From Streptomyces massasporeus (GTDB lineage Bacteria; Actinomycetota; Actinomycetes; Streptomycetales; Streptomycetaceae): a DNA stretch of 64,000 nucleotides. The stretch lies in contig NZ_BMSE01000027.1 of assembly GCF_014648995.1 (NCBI RefSeq), forward strand, positions 1 to 64,000, given 5' to 3'. The number at the start of each line of letters is the position of its first letter. The stretch's first letter is position 1. This document shows, piece by piece, positions 33,436 through 43,054 of the stretch. Under the pieces are notes generated by a model. The model was given only the letters and a program-made list of their open reading frames with translations, did not search any database and was not told the DNA's origin. The translations under genes were made by a program, and so were the position numbers.

Positions 33436-36021
33436 ATGACGACCTCCGCGACCTCCGGAACCGGCCCCACCGACAACTCCATGCGTCGCGCCCTGAAACG
33501 GGCCAGGGACGGTGTCTCGCTCGACGTCGCCGAGGCGGCGGTGCTGCTCCAGGCCCGGGGCGAGCAGCTGGAGGACCTGTCGGCCTCGGCCGCCCGGGTG
33601 CGGGACGCGGGCCTGGCGGCGGCCGGGCGGCCCGGCGTCATCACGTACTCCAAGTCCGTCTTCATCCCGCTGACCCGGCTGTGCCGGGACAAGTGCCACT
33701 ACTGCACCTTCGTCACCGTCCCGGGCAAGCTGCGCCGTGAGGGTCACGGGATGTTCATGTCGCCGGACGAGGTGCTGGACATCGCCCGCAGGGGCGCGGC
33801 CCTCGGCTGCAAGGAAGCCCTCATCACCCTCGGTGACAAGCCCGAGGACCGCTGGCCGGAGGCGCGCGAGTGGCTCGACGCGCACGGCTACGACGACACC
33901 CTCGCCTACGTCCGCGCCATCTCCATCCGGATCCTGGAGGAGACGGGCCTGCTTCCGCACCTGAACCCGGGCGTCATGAGCTGGACGGACTTCCAGCGTC
34001 TGAAGCCGGTCGCGCCCAGCATGGGCATGATGCTGGAGACCACCGCGACCCGTCTCTGGTCGGAGCCGGGCGGCCCGCACCACGGCTCCCCCGACAAGGA
34101 GCCCGCGGTGCGGCTGCGCGTGCTGGAGGACGCCGGGCGGTCCTCCGTGCCCTTCACCTCGGGCGTCCTCATAGGCATCGGCGAGACCTACGAGGAGCGC
34201 GCCGAGTCGCTGTTCGCGCTGCGGAAGGTCTCCCGCGCCTACCACGGCGTCCAGGAGCTGATCATCCAGAACTTCCGCGCCAAGCCGGACACCGCGATGC
34301 GCGGTATGCCCGACGCGGAACTGGACGAACTGGTCGCCACGGTGGCCGTCGCGCGGCTCCTCATGGGCCCGAGCGGCAACATCCAGGCCCCGCCCAACCT
34401 CGTCGACGACGAGTACGAGCGGCTGATCGGCTCCGGCATCGACGACTGGGGCGGGGTCTCCCCGCTCACCATCGACCACGTCAACCCCGAGCGCCCCTGG
34501 CCGCAGATCGAGCAGCTAGCCGAGAAGTCCCGCGCCGCCGGTTTCGAACTGCGCGAACGCCTCTGCGTGTACCCGGAGTTCGTGCGGCGCGGCGAGCCCT
34601 GGCTGGACCCGCGGCTGCGCCCGCACGTGGCCGCGCTGGCCGACCCGGAGACCGGCCTCGCGCGCTCCGAGGCGCTGCCGCAGGGCCTGCCGTGGCAGGA
34701 GCCGGAGGAGGTGTTCACGGCGTCCGGCCGTACCGACCTGCACAGCTCCATCGACACCGAGGGCCGTACCTCGGACCGCCGGGACGACTTCGACGAGGTG
34801 TACGGCGACTGGGGCGCCCTGCGCGAGGCCGCCGCCCCGGGCATGGCCCCCGAGCGCATCGACACCGACGTGCGCGAGGCCCTGCGCACGGCGGCCGACG
34901 ACCCCACGCGGCTCACCGACGACGAGGCGCTGGCCCTGCTGCACGCGGACGGCCCGGCGCTGGACGCCCTCGCCCGGATCGCCGACGACGTGCGCAAGTC
35001 GGCCGTGGGCGACGACGTCACCTACATCGTCACCCGCAACATCAACTTCACCAACGTCTGCTACACCGGCTGCCGCTTCTGCGCCTTCGCCCAGCGCCGC
35101 ACGGACGCCGACGCCTACACCCTCTCCCTGGACCAGGTCGCGGACCGGGCCAAGCAGGCCTGGGACGTGGGCGCGGTGGAGGTGTGCATGCAGGGCGGCA
35201 TCCACCCGGACCTGCCGGGCACGGCGTACTTCGACATCGCGCGGGCCGTGAAGGAACGCGTCCCGGGCATGCACGTGCACGCCTTCTCGCCGATGGAGGT
35301 CGTCAACGGCGCGACCCGCACCGGCATGTCCATCCGCGAGTGGCTGACCGCCGCCAAGGAGGCGGGCCTGGACACCATCCCCGGCACGGCCGCCGAGATC
35401 CTCGACGACGAGGTCCGCTGGATCCTCACCAAGGGCAAGCTGCCCGCGGCCGACTGGATCGAGGTCGTCAGCACCGCCCACGAGCTGGGCATCCGCTCGT
35501 CCTCGACGATGATGTACGGCCATGTCGACCAGCCCCGGCACTGGCTCGGGCACCTGCGCACCCTCGCCGGCATCCAGCAGCGCACGGGCGGCTTCACCGA
35601 GTTCGTGACCCTGCCGTTCGTGCACACCAACGCGCCGGTCTACCTCGCGGGGATCGCCCGCCCGGGCCCGACCATGCGGGACAACCGCGCGGTCACGGCC
35701 ATGGCCCGGCTGCTGCTGCACCCGCACATCCCCAACATCCAGACCAGCTGGGTGAAGCTGGGCACGGAGGGCGCCGCCGAGATGCTCCGCTCGGGCGCCA
35801 ACGACCTCGGCGGGACGCTCATGGAGGAGACCATCTCCCGCATGGCGGGCTCGTCGTACGGGTCGTACAAGTCGGTGAAGGACCTCATCGCGGTGGCGGA
35901 CGCGGCCGGGCGTCCCGCCAGGCCCCGCACCACCCTCTACGGCGACGTCCCGCAGGAGCGGCAGCGCGCGGCGGCGGCCTCGGACGGGCATCTGCCCGAG
36001 CTGCTGCCGGTGCTCGACTGA
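33436..36021 (+). CDS. fbiC: FO synthase FbiC (fused CofG/CofH)
   Basis: 861 residues: two radical-SAM domains fused in one chain. The CofG-like half has its iron-sulfur motif CRDKCHYC at Cys83/87/90; the CofH-like half has CYTGCRFC at Cys542/546/549. Together they make 7,8-didemethyl-8-hydroxy-5-deazaflavin (FO), the chromophore of F420, from tyrosine and a flavin-pathway intermediate. Actinobacteria use this fusion while archaea use two proteins. It supplies the cofactor needed by the LLM and Ddn-like enzymes in this window. The other F420 genes (fbiA, fbiB, fbiD) are not present here. Confidence 0.98.
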   Translation: MTTSATSGTGPTDNSMRRALKRARDGVSLDVAEAAVLLQARGEQLEDLSASAARVRDAGLAAAGRPGVITYSKSVFIPLTRLCRDKCHYCTFVTVPGKLRREGHGMFMSPDEVLDIARRGAALGCKEALITLGDKPEDRWPEAREWLDAHGYDDTLAYVRAISIRILEETGLLPHLNPGVMSWTDFQRLKPVAPSMGMMLETTATRLWSEPGGPHHGSPDKEPAVRLRVLEDAGRSSVPFTSGVLIGIGETYEERAESLFALRKVSRAYHGVQELIIQNFRAKPDTAMRGMPDAELDELVATVAVARLLMGPSGNIQAPPNLVDDEYERLIGSGIDDWGGVSPLTIDHVNPERPWPQIEQLAEKSRAAGFELRERLCVYPEFVRRGEPWLDPRLRPHVAALADPETGLARSEALPQGLPWQEPEEVFTASGRTDLHSSIDTEGRTSDRRDDFDEVYGDWGALREAAAPGMAPERIDTDVREALRTAADDPTRLTDDEALALLHADGPALDALARIADDVRKSAVGDDVTYIVTRNINFTNVCYTGCRFCAFAQRRTDADAYTLSLDQVADRAKQAWDVGAVEVCMQGGIHPDLPGTAYFDIARAVKERVPGMHVHAFSPMEVVNGATRTGMSIREWLTAAKEAGLDTIPGTAAEILDDEVRWILTKGKLPAADWIEVVSTAHELGIRSSSTMMYGHVDQPRHWLGHLRTLAGIQQRTGGFTEFVTLPFVHTNAPVYLAGIARPGPTMRDNRAVTAMARLLLHPHIPNIQTSWVKLGTEGAAEMLRSGANDLGGTLMEETISRMAGSSYGSYKSVKDLIAVADAAGRPARPRTTLYGDVPQERQRAAAASDGHLPELLPVLD

Positions 36022-36023
36022 CC

Positions 36024-36058
36024 GGCGCCTACTGGCTTCCGGCGCCCTACTGGCTTCC
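36024..36058. repeat. Short tandem repeat after fbiC
   Basis: Two copies of about 17 bases, GGCGCCTACTGGCTTCC with one extra C in the second, in the gap between fbiC and the convergent membrane protein. The leftward gene's stop lies within the second copy. Confidence 0.7.
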
Positions 36059-37456
36059 GGCGTCCGCCGGCTGATGCGCCGGCAGGGCGCGGCCGGCCGT
36101 GGCGCCGGGAGCCGCAGGGGGCGGTGCGGTCCTGCCGCGGCCCAGCCATAGCAGCAGCAGGCCGAGGGCACAGGCGAGCGCGGGCCAGTACACGTAGCGG
36201 AAGTCCGTCGCGGGCATGATCGGCAGATAGCCGAGGATGTAGGCGGCCGAGCTGATGCCCAGCGCCCGCACGGGCATGGCGAACAGGCCCCGGCCGGGGC
36301 GGATGGCCAGCACCAGCGCGACCGTGAGCCAGAACCAGCCGCGGAACAGCCACCGCAGGTCCGCGGCCATGCCCTCGACGTACGTGCCGAGCATGTCCGC
36401 CAGCCGGGGGTGCGCCACCCCGACGCCGAGGTCGTTGCGGGTGATGCCCCCCTTGTACACGTAGTCGGTCTCGAACAGCAGCGTCGCGAAGAGCCGCAGC
36501 CGGTACTGGAGATAGCCCGGAACGTGCCCGCTCATCTCGCGCAGCCACAGCGAGGTGATCTCGCCGGAGTCCCCGCGCAGCCCGTCCGCCGGGCGCCGGT
36601 AGCAGGCCCAGTAGGCGTCCGACAGGGCCCCGACCCGGTCGCACTCCCGCGCCGAGGCCACCAGCCGGTCCCGCAGTCCGGGCGGCACGTCCGCGGAGCG
36701 CAGTTCGTCCACCGTCAGGACGTGGACGAGGTCGTCGAGCATGATCTGCGCGCCCTGTTTCGTCTGGAGGGGCTGCGCGAACAGGGAGATCGCGGCGGCG
36801 GGCACCACCAGGGCCGCGACGAGCGCGGCCGTGCACGTCAGCCACGTACGGCGCCCCGGAGCGCGCCACAGGGCGAGGACGAGCATGACGAACACCGGGA
36901 TCGCGGCGACGAAGGCGTTCTTGCGCACCAGCATGGCGTAGGCCAGGAACAGCGCCCCCAGCCCGAGCAGCGCCCACCGCACGGCCGGACGCGGGTCCCC
37001 CTCGCGCAGCCGCAGCCCGGTGAAGGCGACCGCGCAGGCGGCGAGCAGCGCGAACGCCGCGTGCACGTCCTTCCACACCACCCCGGCGAAGTTCAGCACG
37101 AAGGGCGCGAGCCCCACGCCGAGCACGGCGAGTGACCCGCCGCGGCTCCGGGTCAGCTCCCACACACACCGGGCCAGCACCCACAGCGCGCCCCAGAGGA
37201 CGGCGGACTGCAGGACGAGCATCGAGGTGATCGACCCGGTCAGGGAGATGAGCGCCCGCCACACCAGGCTCAGCACCGGCGGATGCCAGTCGGTCAGGGG
37301 AGCCTTGCCCTGGGCCTGCCGGAGCTGGTCGAGACTGTCGGGGCTCAGGAATCCGGGGGCGAAGACGAGGACCGTGGCCAGGCAGCAGAGCGCGGCGACG
37401 GCGGCCAGAACCCAGACCCAGCGCTGCGCACGCGCCACCGTTGGCTTTTGTCCCAT
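36047..37456 (-). CDS. Polytopic membrane protein, glycosyltransferase-C-like
   Basis: 469 residues with about ten hydrophobic segments. After TM1 comes a loop with FLSPDSLDQLRQAQGKAPLTDWHPPVLSLVWR; the acidic SPDS and DWHPP in the first periplasmic loop resemble the acidic catalytic loops of GT-C glycosyltransferases using polyprenyl-linked sugars. A later KDVH and a large periplasmic domain (about 235-330) follow. No enzymatic function can be assigned. Next to a GtrA-like protein and a GT2 polyprenyl-sugar synthase, suggesting a cell-wall sugar-modification locus. The start has no clear ribosome binding site. Confidence 0.7.
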   Translation of the reverse strand: MGQKPTVARAQRWVWVLAAVAALCCLATVLVFAPGFLSPDSLDQLRQAQGKAPLTDWHPPVLSLVWRALISLTGSITSMLVLQSAVLWGALWVLARCVWELTRSRGGSLAVLGVGLAPFVLNFAGVVWKDVHAAFALLAACAVAFTGLRLREGDPRPAVRWALLGLGALFLAYAMLVRKNAFVAAIPVFVMLVLALWRAPGRRTWLTCTAALVAALVVPAAAISLFAQPLQTKQGAQIMLDDLVHVLTVDELRSADVPPGLRDRLVASARECDRVGALSDAYWACYRRPADGLRGDSGEITSLWLREMSGHVPGYLQYRLRLFATLLFETDYVYKGGITRNDLGVGVAHPRLADMLGTYVEGMAADLRWLFRGWFWLTVALVLAIRPGRGLFAMPVRALGISSAAYILGYLPIMPATDFRYVYWPALACALGLLLLWLGRGRTAPPPAAPGATAGRALPAHQPADAGSQ

Positions 37457-37474
37457 ATGCCGGATGTTAGCGGC

Positions 37475-37945
37475 TCAGGATGCGACGAAGACGTAGCGCC
37501 GGTAGGCGTAGAAGCGGAACAGCGTCGCGAGTACCCAGCCGAGGATGCGGGCGGTGTTGTCGCTGAGCGCCGAGTCGAGCCCGAGCAGATGCCGCGAGGC
37601 GTAGACCGTGCCCGCGGTGATGGCGAGCCCCACCCCGTTCGCGACGAGGAACAGCAGCAGCTCGCGGGACACCTTCTCGCGGTGCCGGCCGCGGTAGGTC
37701 CAGTAGCGGTTGCCGACCCAGCTGAAGAGCGCGGCCGCGGTCGTCGCGATGACGGACGCCTGCACGGGGGCGGTCCGCATCACCCCGCCCTCCGCGCCGC
37801 CGGGCAGACCGAAGACGAGCAGGTTGTAGCCGCCGTTGTCGACGACGAAGGCCAGGGCCCCGACGACGCCGAACTTGGCGGCCTCGCGCCAGATGCCCTT
37901 GATGGCGTCACGCGCACGCAGCGTCACAGAGTCGAGGACCGGCAC
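37475..37945 (-). CDS. GtrA-family membrane protein
   Basis: 156 residues with four transmembrane segments and the GtrA pattern: AAKFGVVGALAFVVDNGGYNLLVF at TM1, TTAAALFSWVGNRYWTYRGRHREKVSRELLLFLVANGVGLAI, and a final ILGWVLATLFRFYAYRRYVF. GtrA proteins are thought to flip polyprenyl-phosphate-linked sugars. The GT2 synthase that could make such a donor is divergent, 129 bases away, and the GT-C-like protein lies downstream. Confidence 0.9.
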   Translation of the reverse strand: MPVLDSVTLRARDAIKGIWREAAKFGVVGALAFVVDNGGYNLLVFGLPGGAEGGVMRTAPVQASVIATTAAALFSWVGNRYWTYRGRHREKVSRELLLFLVANGVGLAITAGTVYASRHLLGLDSALSDNTARILGWVLATLFRFYAYRRYVFVAS

Positions 37946-38074
37946 GCGGCGAGCCTAACGACCCGGTGAGCGCCATCCGGTCAGGCGCGCTCATATCGCA
38001 CTATGTCCGACTGTATGAGGTGCTGATGTATGAGGTGCTGACGGTGTGCGGAACCGGTCGAGTGAGGAGTGGTC

Positions 38075-39067
38075 GTGGAACCGACGATCGCGTGTGTCGT
38101 GCCCTGCCACAACGAGGAGGCGGCCGTCGGCAAGGTGGTCCGCGACCTGCGCGCGGCCCTGCCCGAGGCCGTCGTCTACGTGTACGACAACGCCTCCACC
38201 GACCGGACCGTGGAGGTCGCCCGGGCCGCGGGCGCGATCGTCCGGGAGGAGACCCGCAAGGGCAAGGGCAACGTCATCCGCCGCGCCTTCGCCGACGTCG
38301 ACGCCGACGCGCTGCTCATCATCGACGGCGACGACACCTACGACGCCTCCCGCGCCCGCGACCTGGTGGACCTGCTCTTCGAAGGGCCGTACGACCAGGT
38401 CGTGGGAGCCCGCCGGGTGACGGTAGACGGGGCCTACCGGGCCGGGCACGCGGTCGGCAACAAACTGCTCACCGGGGCGGTCAGGTCCCTGTTCGGCAAC
38501 GACGTGACCGACATGCTCAGCGGCTACCGGGTCTTCTCGCGGCGCTTCGTGAAGTCCTTCCCGGCGCTGGCCCGAGAGTTCGAGACCGAGACCGAGATGA
38601 CGATCCACGCGCTGCACCTGCGGCTGCCCACCGCGGAGATCCTCACGGACTACCGGGTCCGGGCCGCCGGCGGCGAGAGCAAGCTGCGCACCTACCGGGA
38701 CGGCTGGCGCATCCTGCGGGTCATCCTCGACCTGGCGCGGCGCGAGCGCCCCTCGCTGGTCCACACCGTGCTCGCGGGCGTGCTCGCCCTGGTCTCGGTC
38801 GTCCTCGGCATCCCCGTCATCGCCGACTTCGTCGAGACGGGCACCGTCCCCCGGGTGCCCACGGCGATCCTCGCCGCCGCGATCATGACCATCGCGGCGC
38901 TCGTGCTGCTCGTGGGCTACATCCTTGAGTCGCTCATGCACATGCGCCAGGAGCAGACCCGGCTCGTGCACCTCTCCTACCCGGCCCCGGTGCGCACCCC
39001 GCGCTACACCGCCCGCGGCGCCGGAACGGGCCCGGTCCCGGTCCGCAAGACCGCCGACGGCCCCTGA
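38075..39067 (+). CDS. GT2 glycosyltransferase, polyprenyl-phosphate sugar synthase type
   Basis: 330 residues. The N-terminal GT-A domain has ACVVPCHNEEAAVGKVV, VYVYDNASTDRT, ETRKGKGNVIRRAF and the donor-binding DGDDTYDA (DxD-like), then MLSGYRVFSRRF and ETETEMTIHAL. The C terminus carries two transmembrane segments (about 228-252 and 265-290). This matches dolichol/undecaprenyl-phosphate sugar synthases. The GTG at 38075 is preferred because GAGGAG lies five bases upstream; an earlier GTG at 38069 is in frame. Works logically with the GtrA-like flippase. Confidence 0.9.
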   Translation: MEPTIACVVPCHNEEAAVGKVVRDLRAALPEAVVYVYDNASTDRTVEVARAAGAIVREETRKGKGNVIRRAFADVDADALLIIDGDDTYDASRARDLVDLLFEGPYDQVVGARRVTVDGAYRAGHAVGNKLLTGAVRSLFGNDVTDMLSGYRVFSRRFVKSFPALAREFETETEMTIHALHLRLPTAEILTDYRVRAAGGESKLRTYRDGWRILRVILDLARRERPSLVHTVLAGVLALVSVVLGIPVIADFVETGTVPRVPTAILAAAIMTIAALVLLVGYILESLMHMRQEQTRLVHLSYPAPVRTPRYTARGAGTGPVPVRKTADGP

Positions 39068-39168
39068 GGGAGCGGAGGGCCGTGGGGCAGAGGGGCAGTG
39101 AGCCGGCGGGTGCGCAGTACGATGATCGGAACCCCCTTCGGTGTGGGGTCCCGTGACTGAGGAGATGC

Positions 39169-39729
39169 GTGCCGGTGCCTGCCCGACTTCCTTCGTGGGC
39201 CTGGGTGACCGGGCTGACCGTGGGAGCGATAGCCGCGGTGACGGTCCTGGGCGTGCAGGCGGACCGGGGCTCGCACCCCACCGCCACCTCGGCCAAGCCG
39301 AGCAGCACGGCCTCGGCGCAGCCCACCCCCACGCCGACGGCCCCGGCGAAGGTGCCCGACGGCTCCGGCACCGGCCGGCGCGTCGTCTACTCCCTCGGGG
39401 AGAAGCGCGTCTGGCTGGTGGACGCGAGCGAGGCGACCCGCCGCACGTTCACCGTCTGGCCGGGCTCGGTCAGCCCCGACCCGGGCGACTACACGGTGTC
39501 GTCGCGCAACGCGGCCACGACCGGCTCGGACGGCGTCCAGATCGAGCACATCATGTACTTCGCCGCGAAGGACGGCGTCTCGGTCGCCTTCTCCAACGCG
39601 GTCGACGGATCGTCCCCGCCGCCCGCCGCCTCCGGTGGAAAGACCGGTGGGGTCCGGATGAAGAAGGCGGACGGCACGGCACTGTGGGCGTTCGGCACGG
39701 TCGGCACGACCGTGAACGTGGTCAGGTAG
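39169..39729 (+). CDS. Membrane-anchored extracytoplasmic protein, L,D-transpeptidase-like fold
   Basis: 186 residues: an N-terminal signal anchor (WAWVTGLTVGAIAAVTVLGV), a Ser/Thr/Pro-rich linker (about 33-65), then a domain reading GRRVVYSLGEKRVWLVDASEATRRTFTVWPGSVSPDPGDYTVSSRNA ... IEHIMYFAAKDGVSVAF. The order of strands looks like a YkuD/L,D-transpeptidase fold, but I see no catalytic HGxxx...SHGC segment, so it would be non-catalytic. GTG start behind GAGGAG. Confidence 0.65.
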   Translation: MPVPARLPSWAWVTGLTVGAIAAVTVLGVQADRGSHPTATSAKPSSTASAQPTPTPTAPAKVPDGSGTGRRVVYSLGEKRVWLVDASEATRRTFTVWPGSVSPDPGDYTVSSRNAATTGSDGVQIEHIMYFAAKDGVSVAFSNAVDGSSPPPAASGGKTGGVRMKKADGTALWAFGTVGTTVNVVR

Positions 39730-40234
39730 CGGAGGTCTCCGTCCGCGGGGACGGCAGCTGGTTGACGAGCAGCACGACGCCGCTGAACAGGAAGATCCGG
39801 GTCGCGGCGTCCAGCCCGTTCCAGCTCTTCGACTGCCACATCGAGAACCACTCACCGCCGATCGCGATGAACCCGGCCCCGAACAGCAGCATCACCATCA
39901 GCAGCCCGTACGTGGACATCCGCCGGGCGCGCAGGTCATCGCGTCTGGCCCACAGCCAGCTCCCGTATATGAGGACCAGCGCGGCGATCGTCTCCCAGAC
40001 GATGATCCCCACGTAGGCGGCGTCCTGGAGCCCTTGGCTCGTGACGGCCCGCCACATCAGGTCCTCGTCCTTGAACGTGGTGTCCATGGCCAGCACGTGC
40101 CGGACGAACTGCTGGTTGGTCCCGAAGTCGGTGATGTTCCCGAACGCGACGAGCGCCATGTAGAGGGCGATGGTCGCGGTGAGCAGGGTGGCGGCGAGCG
40201 ACAGCGTGCCGCGTGATGTGGAGGAGGTGGCCAT
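39722..40234 (-). CDS. DUF2165-like small integral membrane protein
   Basis: 170 residues with four transmembrane segments: TLLTATIALYMALVAFGNI, VGIIVWETIAALVLIYGSWLW, YGLLMVMLLFGAGFIAIGGEWF and IFLFSGVVLLVNQL. The GNITDFGTNQQFVRHVLAMDTTF loop is characteristic of DUF2165 proteins, of unknown function. ATG 40234 is chosen over the ATG nine bases upstream because GGGGAG is then at workable spacing. It overlaps the convergent gene by eight bases. Confidence 0.82.
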   Translation of the reverse strand: MATSSTSRGTLSLAATLLTATIALYMALVAFGNITDFGTNQQFVRHVLAMDTTFKDEDLMWRAVTSQGLQDAAYVGIIVWETIAALVLIYGSWLWARRDDLRARRMSTYGLLMVMLLFGAGFIAIGGEWFSMWQSKSWNGLDAATRIFLFSGVVLLVNQLPSPRTETSAT

Positions 40235-40334
40235 GGCGATCATTCTCCCCGCGCACGGCCGTCCGTTGTACCCCACGGCAGTTGAGCGAGAATGACGGCC
40301 GAGGCCGACCGCGCGAGACGAGGGGAACGTACGG

Positions 40335-42839
40335 ATGGCGCAGGCGAGACCGTCCCTCCAGGAACTGATACGGCAGCGCAGCCGGGCCGGTTTCGTCGGC
40401 CGCTCCGCCGAACGCGCCGCCTTCCGCGCCAACTTCGGCACCGAACCGGACGACGAACGCCACCGCTTCCGCTTCCACGTGCACGGCAACGCGGGCATCG
40501 GAAAGAGCTTCCTGCTACGGGAGTTGGAGCAGATCGCCCGCGAACGGGGCGCGCTGACGGCGTACGTCGACGAGGGCGCGGGCAGTGTGCCCGAGGCGAT
40601 GGCGGAGATCAGCCGCCAGTTCGCCGCCCAGGGCCGGCGGCTGAAGGAGCTGGACCGGCTCCTCGCCGCCCACCGCGAACGCCGGCACGAGGCCGAACTG
40701 GCCGCGCTGGACGTCCTGGACACGCAGCCCGAGGAGGCCGGCCCGTCCACGGGCGGCAGGATGGTGGCGCGGGCCGGGGTGGTCGCCGCCGGAATGGTGC
40801 CGGTGGTGGGCCCGCTCGCGGGGATGCTGGACGCGGAGCAACTCGCCCACGTCGCCGACCGGTTGCGGGCGAGCCTCGTCGCCCGCTTCCGCAACCACGA
40901 GGACCTCCACCTGGTCCTCGCCCCCGAGCAGGTGCTCACCCCGGTACTCCTGCGCGAGCTGTCGGACACGGACGCGCCCTGGATCGCCCTCTTCCTGGAC
41001 ACGTACGAGCGGACGGGCCCGTATCTGGACCCCTGGCTGCACGAGACGATGACGACCGACCGCCACGGCGGGGTGCCCGCCACGACCGTGGTGGCCACGG
41101 CGGGCCGCACCCCCCTGGACCCGTCCCGCTGGGGCGGGCTCGCGGACTTCGTGACGGACCTTCCCCTGACCCCCTTCACGGAGACGGAGACACGCGGCCT
41201 GCTGGCCGCCAGGGGCGTGACGGCCGAGCCGGTCGTCGAGGAGGTGCTGCGCCTCACCGGCGGCCTCCCCGTCCTGGTCTCCACCCTCGCCGAGTCCCAC
41301 CCCACCGACCCGGGCGCCGTGGGCGATCCGAGCGCGACGGCCGTGGACCGCTTCCTCAAGTGGGAGGAGAACCACCCGGCGCGTCGGGCCGCCGCGCTGG
41401 CCTGCGCGCTGCCGAGGTGGCTGGACGGGGACGTGTTCCGGGCGGCGGTCGACTGCCCGCGCGAGGAACTGGAGCCCCTCTACGCGTGGTTGCGGGGGAT
41501 GCCGTTCGTGAGCGAGCGCGGCGGAGGGCGGCTGCGCTACCACGACGTCGTACGGGCGCCGATGCTGCGCGCGGAACGCAGGCGGTCACCACGCGGATGG
41601 GCCGAGCGGCAGCGCAGCCTGGCGCGGACGTTCCGGGAATGGCGGGAAGAGGCCGGACGGGACGTGGCCGATCCCTGGGCTGACGACACGTGGCGCGACC
41701 TGCGTCAGGCCGAGGCGTACCACCTCCTGTGCGCCGGGGTGCGAGAGGCGCTGCCACAGGCGCTGAGGGACTTCGTCCACGCCTGTGGCGCCGGTCAGGT
41801 CATGGCCGTGCGGTGGGCCCGCGTGCTGGTGGACGCCGGGCACGACGCGGACGTCCGGGCCGTGGCCGAGTGGGGCACCGAACTGACGGCGGAACTCGAC
41901 GCGGAGGGCATCACCGCCGCGCTGGGGCTGCTCCTGCGGCGCGCGGTACTCGACGCTCCGACTCAGGCCCGGGCCCGCCTCCTACGGGGCGACGAGCTGC
42001 GCGGCGAGGGTGCGTACGCGCAGGCCCGCACCGAGTACGACCGGGCCGTCGCGCTCGATCCGGGACTGGCCGTCGCCTACCGGAACCGGTCCGGGATCCG
42101 GGGAGACCTGGGCGACCCCGACGGGGCGATCGCCGACCTGGACCGAGCCGTCGCGCTGGAGCCGGACAACGCCTGGTACATCGCCCTGCGCGGTGAACAC
42201 CAACGGATCGCCGGACGCGATGCCGAGGCGGTCCGGGACCTGACGGAGGCCCTCCGCCTCGATCCGGCCCTCGGGTTCGCCTGGGCCTCCCGGGGCGCCA
42301 CGCACGAGCGCGCCGGGGACCCCGACGCGGCCCTCGCCGACCTGGGACGGGCACTGGACCTCGACCCGGACTACGCCTGGGCGTACGCCCGCCGCGCCCG
42401 CGTGTGGCGCGCGCTGGGCGAACCCCACCGCCAACTGGCGGACCTCGACCGGGCCCTCACTCTGAGCCCCGACTGGCCCTGGGCCCGCTGCGAACGCGGC
42501 GACGCGCTGCGGGCCGCCGGCCGCGACGAGGAGGCGGTCGCCGACCTGGACGTCGCACTGGCCCTGGATCCCGCGTACACATCGGCCCACGCGAGCCGGG
42601 GCGCGTCCCTGACGAGACTCGGCCGCCACGCGGAAGCCCTGGCCGACCTGGACCGGGCACTGGAGATGCGGCCGGGCTACGTCTGGGCACTGTGCCGCCG
42701 GGCTGTGCTGCATGCCGTCACGGGGCGGTGGGAAGAGGCCCGGGCGGATGTGGAACGCGTACGGGAACTGAACTCCGAGACGCTGGAACGCCTTTCGGAC
42801 AGCGACCGCGCGGTACTGGCTCCGGCCCTCGCCGGGTGA
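40335..42839 (+). CDS. P-loop NTPase with C-terminal TPR array
   Basis: 834 residues. N-terminal ATPase with Walker A GNAGIGKS at 51-58, Walker B-like ALFLDTYE near 218, and a VVATAGRTPL sensor-like strand near 255, then a winged-helix-like stretch to about 420. From about 545 to 820 runs a regular 34-residue TPR array (AYAQARTEYDRAVALDPGLAVAYRNRSG, AIADLDRAVALEPDNAWYIAL and so on, about eight units). The arrangement recalls STAND regulatory ATPases. No DNA-binding or effector domain is seen, so function is unknown. ATG start behind GAGGGG. Confidence 0.85.
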   Translation: MAQARPSLQELIRQRSRAGFVGRSAERAAFRANFGTEPDDERHRFRFHVHGNAGIGKSFLLRELEQIARERGALTAYVDEGAGSVPEAMAEISRQFAAQGRRLKELDRLLAAHRERRHEAELAALDVLDTQPEEAGPSTGGRMVARAGVVAAGMVPVVGPLAGMLDAEQLAHVADRLRASLVARFRNHEDLHLVLAPEQVLTPVLLRELSDTDAPWIALFLDTYERTGPYLDPWLHETMTTDRHGGVPATTVVATAGRTPLDPSRWGGLADFVTDLPLTPFTETETRGLLAARGVTAEPVVEEVLRLTGGLPVLVSTLAESHPTDPGAVGDPSATAVDRFLKWEENHPARRAAALACALPRWLDGDVFRAAVDCPREELEPLYAWLRGMPFVSERGGGRLRYHDVVRAPMLRAERRRSPRGWAERQRSLARTFREWREEAGRDVADPWADDTWRDLRQAEAYHLLCAGVREALPQALRDFVHACGAGQVMAVRWARVLVDAGHDADVRAVAEWGTELTAELDAEGITAALGLLLRRAVLDAPTQARARLLRGDELRGEGAYAQARTEYDRAVALDPGLAVAYRNRSGIRGDLGDPDGAIADLDRAVALEPDNAWYIALRGEHQRIAGRDAEAVRDLTEALRLDPALGFAWASRGATHERAGDPDAALADLGRALDLDPDYAWAYARRARVWRALGEPHRQLADLDRALTLSPDWPWARCERGDALRAAGRDEEAVADLDVALALDPAYTSAHASRGASLTRLGRHAEALADLDRALEMRPGYVWALCRRAVLHAVTGRWEEARADVERVRELNSETLERLSDSDRAVLAPALAG

Positions 42840-42868
42840 ACGGCATGCTCCTTTGCCAGAGCCGATGT

Positions 42869-43054
42869 TCAACGCCCCGCCGCGAACTCCACGAACTCGG
42901 ACCAGGCACCGCCGGTGAACGCCAGACGGGCGCCGTCCTTGTTCTTGGAGTCGCGGATGTGGATGGTGGGGGCCGATATGGCGACCTCGATGCAATCGGG
43001 GCCGTCGTTACCGCTGTAGCTGCTCTTGATCCATGTCAGCGGGGTGGGCGTCAT
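42869..43054 (-). CDS. DUF397 protein
   Basis: 61 residues: LTWIKSSYSGNDGPDCIEVAI ... IHIRDSKNKDGARLAFTGGAWSEFVEF, the canonical DUF397 pattern (WxKSSYS, CxEVA, VRDSK, AWxxF). It starts within the stop of the XRE regulator gene (ATGA), the usual Streptomyces pairing, where the small protein is thought to modulate or be controlled by the XRE protein. Confidence 0.95.
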   Translation of the reverse strand: MTPTPLTWIKSSYSGNDGPDCIEVAISAPTIHIRDSKNKDGARLAFTGGAWSEFVEFAAGR

